From NCBI GenBank assembly GCA_900109435.1, contig FNZT01000014.1:1-64000 (forward strand): DNA of 64,000 bases. The letters run 5' to 3'. Under the pieces are notes generated by a model. That model saw only the letters and a program-made list of their open reading frames with translations. It made no database searches and had not been told where the DNA came from. Shown here piece by piece: positions 1 through 7,010 of this stretch (its first letter is position 1; each line of letters starts with the position of its first letter). The position numbers and the translations under genes are program-made. This DNA comes from Ruminococcus sp. YRD2003 (GTDB taxonomy: Bacteria; Bacillota; Clostridia; Oscillospirales; Ruminococcaceae).

Positions 1-1
1 T

Positions 2-649
2 GTTACAGACAGATACAACCTCAAGAATTCTGAGGAGCGTTACCAGTTCCGCAGACTTGTCCGCAGCTTCATCAAGTGGTATGGCTATATTACGCAGGTT
101 GTCAGGATGTTTGATACCGATATGCACAAGGAATACCTGTTCCTGAGTTATTTGCTTCGACTTCTTCCGAAGGAACCAGACACTCCTTGTGACCTTGAAG
201 GTAAGCTGAAGCTTGAATACTATAAGCTGCAAAAGACTTTTGAAGGTGCTATAGAGCTTCAAGACCTCGATGGTATGTACATTCCCGCCAAGCAAAAAGG
301 CGGCGAAGGCAAGCAGAAGAAAACGCCTCTTGACGAGATACTCGATAAGATAAACGAGAAGTACAAGGGAGAATTCACGGATTCAGACAAGGTCATGATC
401 GATGCCCTGCACCAGAAGCTTAAGAAGAACCCGAAGCTTTTCAACTCTGCCAAGACAACCGATCCCGTTATCTTCACAGAGAGTATCTTCCCACAGATCT
501 TCGGAGACACGGCTATGGAGAGCTATACAGAGTCACAGGAAAGCTATGAATCGCTCTTCACGGATAAAAACAAATACAACGCTATCATGAGCGCTCTTGC
601 AGGCGTAATATACCGAGAGATGCGTATGCAGAATCCAAACAACCAGTAA
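2..649 (+). CDS. hsdR: Type I restriction enzyme R subunit, C-terminal part (5' truncated by window edge)
   Basis: The frame is open from base 2 to a TAA at 647-649, so the gene starts outside the window. The ~215 visible residues match the C-terminal helical domain of HsdR, the ATP-driven DNA translocase/endonuclease of type I restriction-modification systems. Family landmarks include FIKWYGYITQVVRMFDTDMH, the DLEGKLKLEYYKL segment, ESIFPQIFGD, and a final ALAGVIYREM. The nuclease and helicase motifs lie upstream and cannot be checked. A hairpin terminator follows directly. The gene sits just left of an attachment-site copy, so it is probably cargo of the neighbouring upstream element; hsdM and hsdS would be expected further left. 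Confidence 0.9.
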   Translation, partial: VTDRYNLKNSEERYQFRRLVRSFIKWYGYITQVVRMFDTDMHKEYLFLSYLLRLLPKEPDTPCDLEGKLKLEYYKLQKTFEGAIELQDLDGMYIPAKQKGGEGKQKKTPLDEILDKINEKYKGEFTDSDKVMIDALHQKLKKNPKLFNSAKTTDPVIFTESIFPQIFGDTAMESYTESQESYESLFTDKNKYNAIMSALAGVIYREMRMQNPNNQ

Positions 650-657
650 ATGCAGAG

Positions 658-686
658 CCGCCCTTCAAGGGCGGTTCCTTGTATCT
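658..686 (+). terminator. Probable terminator of hsdR
   Basis: A 6-bp GC-only stem (CCGCCC/GGGCGG, loop TTCAA) lies 9 bases after the hsdR stop. It is followed by a moderately T-rich stretch. Confidence 0.6.
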
Positions 687-777
687 GTCTTTACTTTTCA
701 TAGTAGCTGTGCTATAATAATGGCAAATACATTTGGAGGTGTCTGCTGTGTGTACCTGGTTCTATGCTGATTATAAT

Positions 778-798
778 GTACACCAATTTGTACACCAA
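778..798 (+). repeat. Paired GTACACCAA repeats, putative integrase arm sites (right end of upstream element)
   Basis: GTACACCAA occurs at 778-786 and 790-798, 12 bp apart, about 108 bp before the tRNA-derived core at 906. The same pair, as GTGCACCAA, lies at 39207-39227 before the second core. Downstream of the core, at 1012-1031, is a related pair (ATACATCAA, GTACATCAA). Tyrosine integrases commonly bind arm-type repeats on both sides of the core. That role is inferred here from position and repetition. Confidence 0.5.
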
Positions 799-905
799 AT
801 TTTGACAAAATTGTTCAACGATTCTTAGCCATTCAAACCTTGGATTACCCGAAATATAGAACTTTGTAACACTCTGTGATACAGCGTGATATATACTCTG
901 CAATC

Positions 906-950
906 CTCATAACCCGAAGGTCGTTGGTTCAAATCCAGCCGCCGCAACCA
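906..950 (+). repeat. Attachment-site copy 1: 3' half of tRNA-Met(CAU)
   Basis: This 45-bp sequence begins in the anticodon loop (CTCATAA), continues through the T arm (GGTTCAAATCC) and acceptor 3' strand, and ends in CCA. Upstream bases do not form the 5' anticodon stem, D arm or acceptor strand, so it is not a functional tRNA. An identical copy lies at 39345-39389. The pattern is typical of integration into a tRNA 3' end. The intact tRNA-Met should lie outside the window, most simply to the left. Confidence 0.85.
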
Positions 951-960
951 ACGTAATATA

Positions 961-994
961 GGCACTTTCGAGCAATCGAGAGTGCCTATTTTTT
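961..994 (+). terminator. Hairpin terminator at element left end
   Basis: An 11-bp stem (GGCACTTTCGA/TCGAGAGTGCC, loop GCAA) is followed by TATTTTTTA. It starts 11 bases after att copy 1 and would insulate the element from upstream transcription. A near-identical copy is at 47181-47212. Confidence 0.85.
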
Positions 995-1011
995 ATGCCA
1001 AAATGAGTAAA

Positions 1012-1031
1012 ATACATCAACCGTACATCAA
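1012..1031 (+). repeat. Paired (A/G)TACATCAA repeats, putative left-arm integrase sites
   Basis: ATACATCAA (1012-1020) and GTACATCAA (1023-1031) are 11 bp apart, 62 bp inside the left end. They resemble the GTRCACCAA pairs at the right ends (778-798, 39207-39227). Function as arm sites is inferred. Confidence 0.4.
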
Positions 1032-1104
1032 CGCGGTTTAGTTTTGCTCTATATATCGCTGAGAATCACTGAGTGTTTTTTGGAGTTTTTGAACGATATT
1101 GCGG

Positions 1105-1130
1105 AATTTGTTAACCGTGGTTAACAAATT
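1105..1130. promoter_or_regulatory. 12-bp inverted repeat, operator-like
   Basis: AATTTGTTAACC-GT-GGTTAACAAATT is a 12-bp perfect inverted repeat with a 2-base centre. It lies 70 bp upstream of the -35 box of the Fic promoter. A shorter relative, GTTAACTCTGGTTAAC, is at 9394-9409. The form suggests a dimeric protein-binding site, but no ligand can be assigned. Confidence 0.4.
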
Positions 1131-1199
1131 TTCTATAGATCACAAATGTTGCTATCAACATCGAAAAGAATACCAGATAAATTGAATAGTTCTGTTTTC

Positions 1200-1228
1200 T
1201 TGATTATATATAGGAATTGTGGTATAAT
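1200..1228 (+). promoter_or_regulatory. Sigma-A type promoter for the Fic gene
   Basis: TTGATT (1200-1205), a 17-bp spacer and TATAAT (1223-1228) lie 36 bp before the Fic start codon. Confidence 0.75.
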
Positions 1229-1263
1229 ACTAATAGTGAATTCAGTTGTATAGGAGGATCGGT

Positions 1264-2337
1264 ATGGAACAGGAACACGACTGGCAATATGACTTAGATG
1301 AATACATACGTCAGGGCGAGCCTGACCGTTCAAAGAAAAGTGCTGCGTGGCAGACTGCGATAGGCCTGCAGGACGTTGACGGCCTCCAGACCTCGGAATA
1401 CCTGCTGGAAACAGCCAAGGAGCATATTGAGGGAAAGATCGACATATCCACTGCACAAAAGCGGATCTACAGTTACTATGAACAGCGAGATGTTCGTATG
1501 ACTGTTGAACAGGATACGATGGAGGCGGACATTGTAGCAGCTCACATAGCCGAACTTCTTGCTGAGAAGACCTTCCAGTTCTCACCGGCAGAGCTTCAAA
1601 CCATACACCGCAGACTTTTCACAGGCGTGTTCAAGACAGCTGGTCAGTACAGAACATATAACATCTCTAAGAAGGAATGGGTGCTTAACGGTAAGACGGT
1701 GTTCTATGCCTCGTTCGACAGCATCCGTGATACCCTCGACTACGACTTCGGTCAGGAGAAAGCCTTCTCCTATGCGGAACTTGATGTAGCTCAGTCGATA
1801 AAGCATATTGCAAAGTTCATATCCGGTATCTGGCAGATTCATCCGTTCTGTGAAGGAAATACCCGTACCACAGCCGTATTCATGATAAAGTACCTGCAAA
1901 CCTTCGGATTCAACGTAAGCAATCAGGTATTTGCCGATAATTCATGGTACTTCCGTAATGCTCTTGTCAGAGCGAACTATAACGATCTCCAGAACGATGT
2001 TCATGCAACAACTGAGTTCTTAGAGATGTTCATCGAAAATCTGCTGACAGGATCCTCTCATGAACTGAAGAACCGATATATGCATATCGAATATACGGAG
2101 TCAGCCCAAAGTGCAAATGATAATGTTTCAAAGTGCAAAAATTGCACTTTGGAAGAACTTGCTATACTTAGGGAAATCTCAAAGAATCCTTCTATAACCC
2201 AGAAGGAGCTAGCAGAGGCAATCGGTAAATCCGAGCGAACTGTTAAGACCAGAACGGTTGAGCTTCAGAATAACGGCTTCCTGCGCCGCAAGAACGGTAA
2301 GAGAAACGGCCTGTGGGAAGTGCTTGTAGAGTTATAA
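1264..2337 (+). CDS. Fic domain protein with C-terminal winged helix
   Basis: Fic enzymes transfer AMP or related groups to proteins. The catalytic loop HPFCEGNTRT (about residues 196-205) keeps His, Phe, Gly-Asn and the second Arg. It has Thr where the classical motif HPFxxGNGR has Gly, a variant seen in many Fic proteins. An N-terminal helix ending TAKEHIEG resembles the VbhA-type inhibitory helix, though the exact S/TxxxE spacing is not met. Residues about 295-350 form a winged helix-turn-helix (ITQKELAEAIGKSERTVKTR). I chose ATG 1264 over the TTG at 1246 because AGGAGG at 1252-1257 is ideally placed. It is convergent with the mobilization genes. A fragment resembling its linker recurs near 14.9 kb. 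Confidence 0.88.
   Translation: MEQEHDWQYDLDEYIRQGEPDRSKKSAAWQTAIGLQDVDGLQTSEYLLETAKEHIEGKIDISTAQKRIYSYYEQRDVRMTVEQDTMEADIVAAHIAELLAEKTFQFSPAELQTIHRRLFTGVFKTAGQYRTYNISKKEWVLNGKTVFYASFDSIRDTLDYDFGQEKAFSYAELDVAQSIKHIAKFISGIWQIHPFCEGNTRTTAVFMIKYLQTFGFNVSNQVFADNSWYFRNALVRANYNDLQNDVHATTEFLEMFIENLLTGSSHELKNRYMHIEYTESAQSANDNVSKCKNCTLEELAILREISKNPSITQKELAEAIGKSERTVKTRTVELQNNGFLRRKNGKRNGLWEVLVEL
2107..2151. repeat. Three CAAAGTGCAA half-sites inside the Fic gene
   Basis: CAAAGTGCAA occurs at 2107-2116 and 2129-2138, and inverted (TTGCACTTTG) at 2142-2151. The last two form a perfect 10-bp stem with a 3-base loop. The site lies in the coding region between the Fic and winged-helix domains. A shorter version is at 14886-14911. 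It could be an autoregulatory operator or only the encoded SKCKNCTL linker. Confidence 0.4.
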
Positions 2338-2350
2338 TAAGATTATATAG

Positions 2351-2373
2351 AAAAAGCGCCCACGAGTGGGCGC
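2351..2373 (-). terminator. Terminator of the minus-strand mobilization genes
   Basis: A 7-bp GC-rich stem (GCGCCCA/TGGGCGC) is followed on the minus strand by TTTTT. It lies between the convergent Fic gene and the small minus-strand gene and may stop transcription from both sides. Confidence 0.85.
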
Positions 2374-2383
2374 TCTATCGAAA

Positions 2384-2731
2384 TTATTCTTCGCTGTATG
2401 GAATATCAATAATATTCGACTCCATAACATCATCAAATGATAAGTTCAGTTTAACTATTGAACTGATACCTACTGGAGCTTCTATTCCACGACTTTTCAA
2501 GTCCGTGAACAATGCATCTCCGATTTTTGCATTATAAGCTTTTTCACTCGGTGGAAGTGTGTCAATGCTGTTGACGAACTCAGAGACCTGCTGAGGGCTC
2601 CAACCACTCGGCACTGTCATATTGACTTCTTTTCCGAAGTCAATATAAAGACCTGGTGTTGTTGAGTTAACCGAAGGAAGCTGCTCAGCATTGACCGCTG
2701 GGAGTTCCTGATTATTCTTAGTATTATTCAT
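2384..2731 (-). CDS. Small acidic protein of unknown function, last gene of the mobilization operon
   Basis: The 115-residue product has an Asn/Gln-rich N-terminus, a central segment VPSGWSPQQVSEFVNSIDTL and no membrane segment. I do not recognise the family. Its AGGAGG (2740-2745) overlaps the final codons of the relaxase gene, whose last three codons are AGG AGG TAA, so the two genes are probably translated together. Position suggests an accessory role in mobilization or maintenance, but nothing in the sequence proves it. Confidence 0.7.
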   Translation of the reverse strand: MNNTKNNQELPAVNAEQLPSVNSTTPGLYIDFGKEVNMTVPSGWSPQQVSEFVNSIDTLPPSEKAYNAKIGDALFTDLKSRGIEAPVGISSIVKLNLSFDDVMESNIIDIPYSEE

Positions 2732-2736
2732 ATACT

Positions 2737-3471
2737 TTACCTCCTGATTGTTTTTATAACTTTTTTTAGATACGAATTTCTTGCAGGATCATTCGCACTG
2801 AAATAGTAAGAATAGGGTGTGTATCCGCTATTCTGTCCTCTTGTAGTGCTCTTTGCTATTGGCATTGACTCCGAGGGATCATCGCATAAATCCGCCAAAG
2901 CGCTTGCCTTATCAGCCATAATTTCATCGAAGAGTTCGAGGCAGTCAAAGCCTTCGCTCAGATTATGAGCTACAGATTCTAACATTGAATCGTCGGACTG
3001 ACGTATCTGATCAAGACCGTAATCCGCCAAGATGTGGTTACAATGAAGCTTCAGGCGATTTAAATCGCTTTTGCTCTGGCTGAACTTTTTTCCATTGCGA
3101 TAATTGACGCTGTTTACCAACAAATGCAGATGTCTGGTATCCGTATCAAGGTGAAGGCTGATTATGACCTGATAACCTTTATCATAGTAATATTTGGCTA
3201 TTTTGCGACCGATCTCAAGATAGTCGTCATTGCTAAGGTCATTACCGACAGGAGTGATTGAGATTGTAATCTGTCTGAACTGCCTCCCGGCAGTCTTCTG
3301 ATTTGCTACCTTGACTGCCTGGAATTCGTTGAGATAATCATTTGTAACGAAGCCAAGGCCGGCGATGTATTTACCACCGCCAGTCTTAAGCTTGTCGTTA
3401 AGATACTCAAGAAGACTTTTAGTATCCTTCAGAGTTTTTCCGTTTACGTTAATATCTTTTGCTATTGACAT
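2737..3471 (-). CDS. Small relaxase / mobilization nuclease
   Basis: Relaxases nick one strand at oriT and lead it into the recipient. The 244-residue product has the HxH metal motif in DTDTRHLHLLVNSVNYRNGK (about residues 110-130), the histidine triad region typical of Relaxase/Mobilisation proteins. It ends soon after this domain, so it lacks the long C-terminal extension of larger relaxases. ATG 3471 overlaps the MobC-like stop (TGATG). The upstream TTG at 3474 is a less likely start. With the MobC-like protein and a plausible oriT at about 3.85 kb it makes the element mobilizable. The exact MOB family cannot be assigned by eye. Confidence 0.8.
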   Translation of the reverse strand: MSIAKDINVNGKTLKDTKSLLEYLNDKLKTGGGKYIAGLGFVTNDYLNEFQAVKVANQKTAGRQFRQITISITPVGNDLSNDDYLEIGRKIAKYYYDKGYQVIISLHLDTDTRHLHLLVNSVNYRNGKKFSQSKSDLNRLKLHCNHILADYGLDQIRQSDDSMLESVAHNLSEGFDCLELFDEIMADKASALADLCDDPSESMPIAKSTTRGQNSGYTPYSYYFSANDPARNSYLKKVIKTIRR

Positions 3472-3809
3472 CAATCCTCACCTTCCCCGGAATCGCCTGA
3501 TTTGAAGTCGATGAGCTCCTTAGCTATAGCCGTAAATTTTGTTGAAACTTCGCACAGCTTAGCATATGTTTTCTCGAAAAGCATTTCGGAGACCTTTCCG
3601 TCTCTTTCAGCAGCACGAAGGTGGTCACCGATCTCGATAAGTGAGCGGGATATGTATTTGGAATTGTCGAGGATTATTATGTCCTCTTCTGAGAAAATAC
3701 GACGTTTTGCAAAGGTGGTCTTGTCGGTGTTTGCTGTTTCTGCGAGACGAGTAAGCTTCTCGTCCTCATCACCGTACATTTTCATCTGAAAAGTCTTGTA
3801 GTCTGCCAT
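3471..3809 (-). CDS. MobC-like plasmid mobilization accessory protein
   Basis: This 112-residue, mostly helical, charged protein starts with a ribbon-helix-helix-like segment (KTFQMKMYGDEDEKLTRLAE) and continues with ISRSLIEIGDHLRAAE. This pattern is typical of MobC/MbeC-type proteins, which bind oriT beside the relaxase. The gene lies directly upstream of the relaxase, with a one-base overlap, and downstream of an intergenic space carrying inverted repeats. Assignment rests on length, composition and context more than on a diagnostic motif. Confidence 0.65.
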   Translation of the reverse strand: MADYKTFQMKMYGDEDEKLTRLAETANTDKTTFAKRRIFSEEDIIILDNSKYISRSLIEIGDHLRAAERDGKVSEMLFEKTYAKLCEVSTKFTAIAKELIDFKSGDSGEGED

Positions 3810-3842
3810 ATAGATTACTCCTTTATATTTAATTTGATTTGC

Positions 3843-3885
3843 TTCTGTACTGTCAGTACCAAGCGGAATCTTGCCCTTTATATCA
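3843..3885 (-). other. Candidate origin of transfer
   Basis: The 139-bp space between the primase and mobC-like genes contains the perfect inverted repeat GTACTG-T-CAGTAC (3847-3859), followed by CGGAATCTTGCCCT (3864-3877). An inverted repeat beside a short nic-like stretch upstream of mobC is the usual oriT layout. I cannot confirm the nic sequence. Confidence 0.35.
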
Positions 3886-3948
3886 TTACATACTTACGCT
3901 CGAATCCAGTCGTCTCTCGGCCTATAGCCAACATTTCTGTAATTCATT

Positions 3949-5322
3949 TTACTTTACCTCTTTTTCATCATCAGGAGCATTGAGCTCCTCTGCTGTCTTA
4001 AGCCTCAGCCCCTTGAAGCCCCAGGCTCTTTTGTTGCGTGGACCGACCTTTTTATAGTCAATACTTGGATCATAGGCGAGCACGCTCTCCTTGAATTCTG
4101 CCTTTTCAACAGGATCGAGTGCGTTTTCAACGCACGACAACTTATATGCTTCGTAGAGCGCAGCTGTTGAAACTGAGCCAGCCTCATCAACAACTGTACG
4201 GTCATCCAGGAAGTCATCAACGGAGTGAAGAGCAGCGATTCTGCTTTCGAGATATGCCTTAGCTTTTTCACTCATACGGAAGTCGTATCCTGACTCCACA
4301 AACTCCTTCAGAGTTCTTGCGGCCAATGAGAATACAATGTCGCGTTCCTGTTCAAGCTTCATAGAAAGCTCCTTGTCCTGCTCTTCGGGAGGAATACTAT
4401 ATTCAAACGGAATGAACACCATACGGCGATATAATGCCAAATCAGGGTTCTTATAGTTGTAAGGTTTGTTCGACGCAAAGAACAACTTCGCTGTAGGGAC
4501 GAACTGCACGGGATTCTCGCGGAGCGCTCTTGCACTGATGCGCTCGCAAGCAACAATAGATTTAAACATTTGCTCGTTATCCATCGCTTTCGAGCTGTTA
4601 TCGTATGAGATATTTAACTTCTTGCCGAGAAGCTGTACCACGAAATATCCATTGGACAGCTGCTGGAAGTTGATGTTGGAAACGAGCTCGGGAGCCACGG
4701 CATTGCTGAGAAAGTTCAGGAGAGTGGATTTTCCGCCGTCTGTATCGCCAAAAAGGAATATCGCCTTCTTTACGCCGTTTAATGAGGAAATGCCAAAGCC
4801 TAACGATATCAGTATACACTGTAAATTTTCAAGCCCGGCTGAGGTCTTGATAAACTTCATAAAGTTCGGGCAGTCTTTTTCGGTACAGTGTTCGACATAG
4901 TTGACGTTGAGAACGTAGTCGAATATCCATTTACTGCGATCTGTGGTGAATTCACCGGTGAGAATATTGAGTACGCCGTTCTTGAAGTTTATGAGGTATT
5001 CCTGCGCTTTATATACCGCTTCGATACTGAACTGAAGGGCAAAATCTTCTGCGAGGCGCTTGGCGACCTCAGCGATAATTCTGCTGCCGACCTCATATCT
5101 GTCATTTGGATTGATTAAGTTGCGTATTACTTTCAGCAGATCCACGCGACTTATCTTCTGCCAGTGCGTCTTTACGTTGATATATGCCGTCTCTCCGTCA
5201 AATTTGAGGATTCCGAGTTTACTGATATCTCTTGTGAGCTGAGTTGACACGTCCTTTTCGGTAATGCGAATAAGCGTAATACCTGTAAGGACTGCCGTAA
5301 TTAATAACGCTATTGCAGCCAT
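3949..5322 (-). CDS. P4-family phage/plasmid primase-helicase
   Basis: These SF3 helicase proteins drive autonomous replication of phages and integrative elements. Walker A is GDTDGGKST (about residue 190). It is preceded by a D5-type segment (NFKNGVLNILTGEF) and followed by LFFASNKPYNYKN and RRMVFIPF, typical sensor regions. I chose ATG 5322, which has AGAAAGGAAAA just upstream, over ATG 5346, which overlaps the integrase stop (TAATG). From 5322 the first residues (AAIALLITAVLTGITLI) are strongly hydrophobic, which is unusual. No AEP primase domain is obvious. It lies between integrase and mobC, as in other clostridial elements. Confidence 0.8.
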   Translation of the reverse strand: MAAIALLITAVLTGITLIRITEKDVSTQLTRDISKLGILKFDGETAYINVKTHWQKISRVDLLKVIRNLINPNDRYEVGSRIIAEVAKRLAEDFALQFSIEAVYKAQEYLINFKNGVLNILTGEFTTDRSKWIFDYVLNVNYVEHCTEKDCPNFMKFIKTSAGLENLQCILISLGFGISSLNGVKKAIFLFGDTDGGKSTLLNFLSNAVAPELVSNINFQQLSNGYFVVQLLGKKLNISYDNSSKAMDNEQMFKSIVACERISARALRENPVQFVPTAKLFFASNKPYNYKNPDLALYRRMVFIPFEYSIPPEEQDKELSMKLEQERDIVFSLAARTLKEFVESGYDFRMSEKAKAYLESRIAALHSVDDFLDDRTVVDEAGSVSTAALYEAYKLSCVENALDPVEKAEFKESVLAYDPSIDYKKVGPRNKRAWGFKGLRLKTAEELNAPDDEKEVK

Positions 5323-5345
5323 AAGTTTTCCTTTCTGCGGGGGCA

Positions 5346-6569
5346 TTACGCCCCCGACTTTAGATTATTATTTAGAGTATTATGTACCAGCTCCGACATA
5401 GCTGCCTGAGCCTTTGCCCGACCTTCGAGGTCGAGCGATACATATACCTTTGCTGTGAACGAAGTGCTCTCGTGTCCCAATATATCGCTGAGATATGGGA
5501 GAGGAACACCAGCCTTTACTGCCTGCGACGCATACGTATGACGCAGACAGTGAGGGTGAAAGTCCACAATGCCGATGCTCTCGGCAACACCCTTTAGCTT
5601 TTTACGAACCGTTCCTGGATCGAGGTAATGACCGAGCTCGTTTGCGACGAGCCACGGATTATCCTCGTAAGTACCATACGACTTTGCAGCCTGCTCCTGC
5701 TGCCACTGAATATGTGCAAGCACATTCTTAGCGACTTCAGGAAGCAGTGGAATCTGCCTCTTACCCTTTGATGTCTTGGTCTCCTGAATCCTGAGAAGTG
5801 TCTTCGGTTCGCCGAATTTAGCTTCAAAATTTGTAATACGATTGAGCGACTTTGATACATTTAAATAGTATATACCATCATCGCAGCGTACGTCACCGTG
5901 CGTAAGGGCACAGCATTCTCCGAGCCTCAGACCACAGAACAGCATCATGATCAGCGCTATCTGGAGACTGTCACCATTCATTGCTGCTACGAATCTGCCT
6001 ATTTCCTCCTCTGTCAGTACCTTTATCTCGGGCGTAATGACACGGGGAAGTTCAACGAAATCGGCAGCGTTATGATAGATGAGCTGACGTCCTACGGCAT
6101 GCTGTAACGCTTTGTGTATCATATTTAACACATTGCGTATTGTCTTGGCACTTAGAGGCTGCTCTGGTGTGTCCAAGTGTCCAGTGTTTTGCAGGTATAA
6201 GACAAATTCTTGAAGATCATCGGTAGTCAGGTTCTGGAGCTTGACGTCCTTGATTTTGTGACGCTTAATGTGGCGTAGATAGCCAAGATAGTTCATACGG
6301 GTGCTCTCGCGGATAGAAACTGAGCCGAATTTCTCGAGCCACTGCCCGAGGTACTCACCAAATGGTTGGTCGGAGCAGAGCACCGGTTTTCCGGCGCTGA
6401 TTTCTGACTTGATCTTGGAGAGCCACTCGTCTGCTTCCCTACGTTTGCGGAACTGGCGATATATCCGCTTTTTAGTTCCGTCGGGGAGAGGGACGTGAAT
6501 TGTTGCCCGCCACTTACCATTTGCTAGTTTCATGATAGAGCCCTCGCCGTTGGCTTTTTTCTTACTCAC
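5346..6569 (-). CDS. int: Tyrosine site-specific integrase (Tn916/phage type)
   Basis: It catalyses integration and, with the excisionase, excision at tRNA-Met. The N-terminal arm-binding domain begins NGEGSIMKLANGKWRATI. A SAM-like core-binding domain follows. The catalytic domain shows Arg in FCGLRLGECCAL, HxxR in CLRHTYAS, GHES, and the nucleophilic Tyr in AKVYVSLD near the C-terminus. GTG 6569 overlaps the excisionase stop and gives the usual start VSKKKANGEG, so I prefer it to ATG 6605. All catalytic residues are present, so it is probably active. The paired GTRCACCAA and TACATCAA repeats near the element ends are its likely arm sites. Confidence 0.93.
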   Translation of the reverse strand: MSKKKANGEGSIMKLANGKWRATIHVPLPDGTKKRIYRQFRKRREADEWLSKIKSEISAGKPVLCSDQPFGEYLGQWLEKFGSVSIRESTRMNYLGYLRHIKRHKIKDVKLQNLTTDDLQEFVLYLQNTGHLDTPEQPLSAKTIRNVLNMIHKALQHAVGRQLIYHNAADFVELPRVITPEIKVLTEEEIGRFVAAMNGDSLQIALIMMLFCGLRLGECCALTHGDVRCDDGIYYLNVSKSLNRITNFEAKFGEPKTLLRIQETKTSKGKRQIPLLPEVAKNVLAHIQWQQEQAAKSYGTYEDNPWLVANELGHYLDPGTVRKKLKGVAESIGIVDFHPHCLRHTYASQAVKAGVPLPYLSDILGHESTSFTAKVYVSLDLEGRAKAQAAMSELVHNTLNNNLKSGA

Positions 6570-6777
6570 TAAGCGCACCGTCCTTTTCAGGATCAAGACC
6601 GCCAACAGTTTTCTGAGTCAACCACTCGGCAAGAGCTTCAGCCGGATATAAAATCCGGCGGCCTACTCGTATGTGTGGTATCTCACCGCTGCGGGTCAGC
6701 TTCCGAACGGAGGACAAGGATAAGCCTGTCCTCTCGGAAACCTCTGCAGCATTGAGACAAAGCGCAGTTTTGTTCAT
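6562..6777 (-). CDS. xis: Excisionase-like helix-turn-helix protein
   Basis: The 71-residue MerR-like HTH_17 protein has the motif LNAAEVSERTGLSLSSVRKL and the wing HIRVGRRILYPAEAL. Proteins of this type direct the integrase toward excision and often act as DNA-bending cofactors. The start has a good AGGAGATG ribosome binding site. The stop overlaps the integrase GTG by 8 bases, so the pair is translationally coupled. A 10-bp palindrome CCGATATCGG (6813-6822) lies just upstream and could be an operator. Confidence 0.85.
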   Translation of the reverse strand: MNKTALCLNAAEVSERTGLSLSSVRKLTRSGEIPHIRVGRRILYPAEALAEWLTQKTVGGLDPEKDGALSE

Positions 6778-7010
6778 GCTATATAATCATCTCCTATTCG
6801 ATTTTCAAGTTTCCGATATCGGTAATTATATGATAACATATCAAATTATTTTGGAAAATTCTTCCAAAAAGGAGAGAATATATCTATTCATAGGTAAAAA
6901 AACGTGCCAAAAACGAATTTCTGCGTCGAGGTATATTTGTTACAGTTAATTACAAAGAGATTACATTTTGATTACAAGACTTCTATATATTTAATCGAGG
7001 AGAATGAATC

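Noticed and set aside
906..950. Functional tRNA-Met gene
   Set aside because: Only the 3' half from the anticodon loop is present; the upstream bases cannot pair as anticodon, D or acceptor stems. The same holds for 39345-39389.
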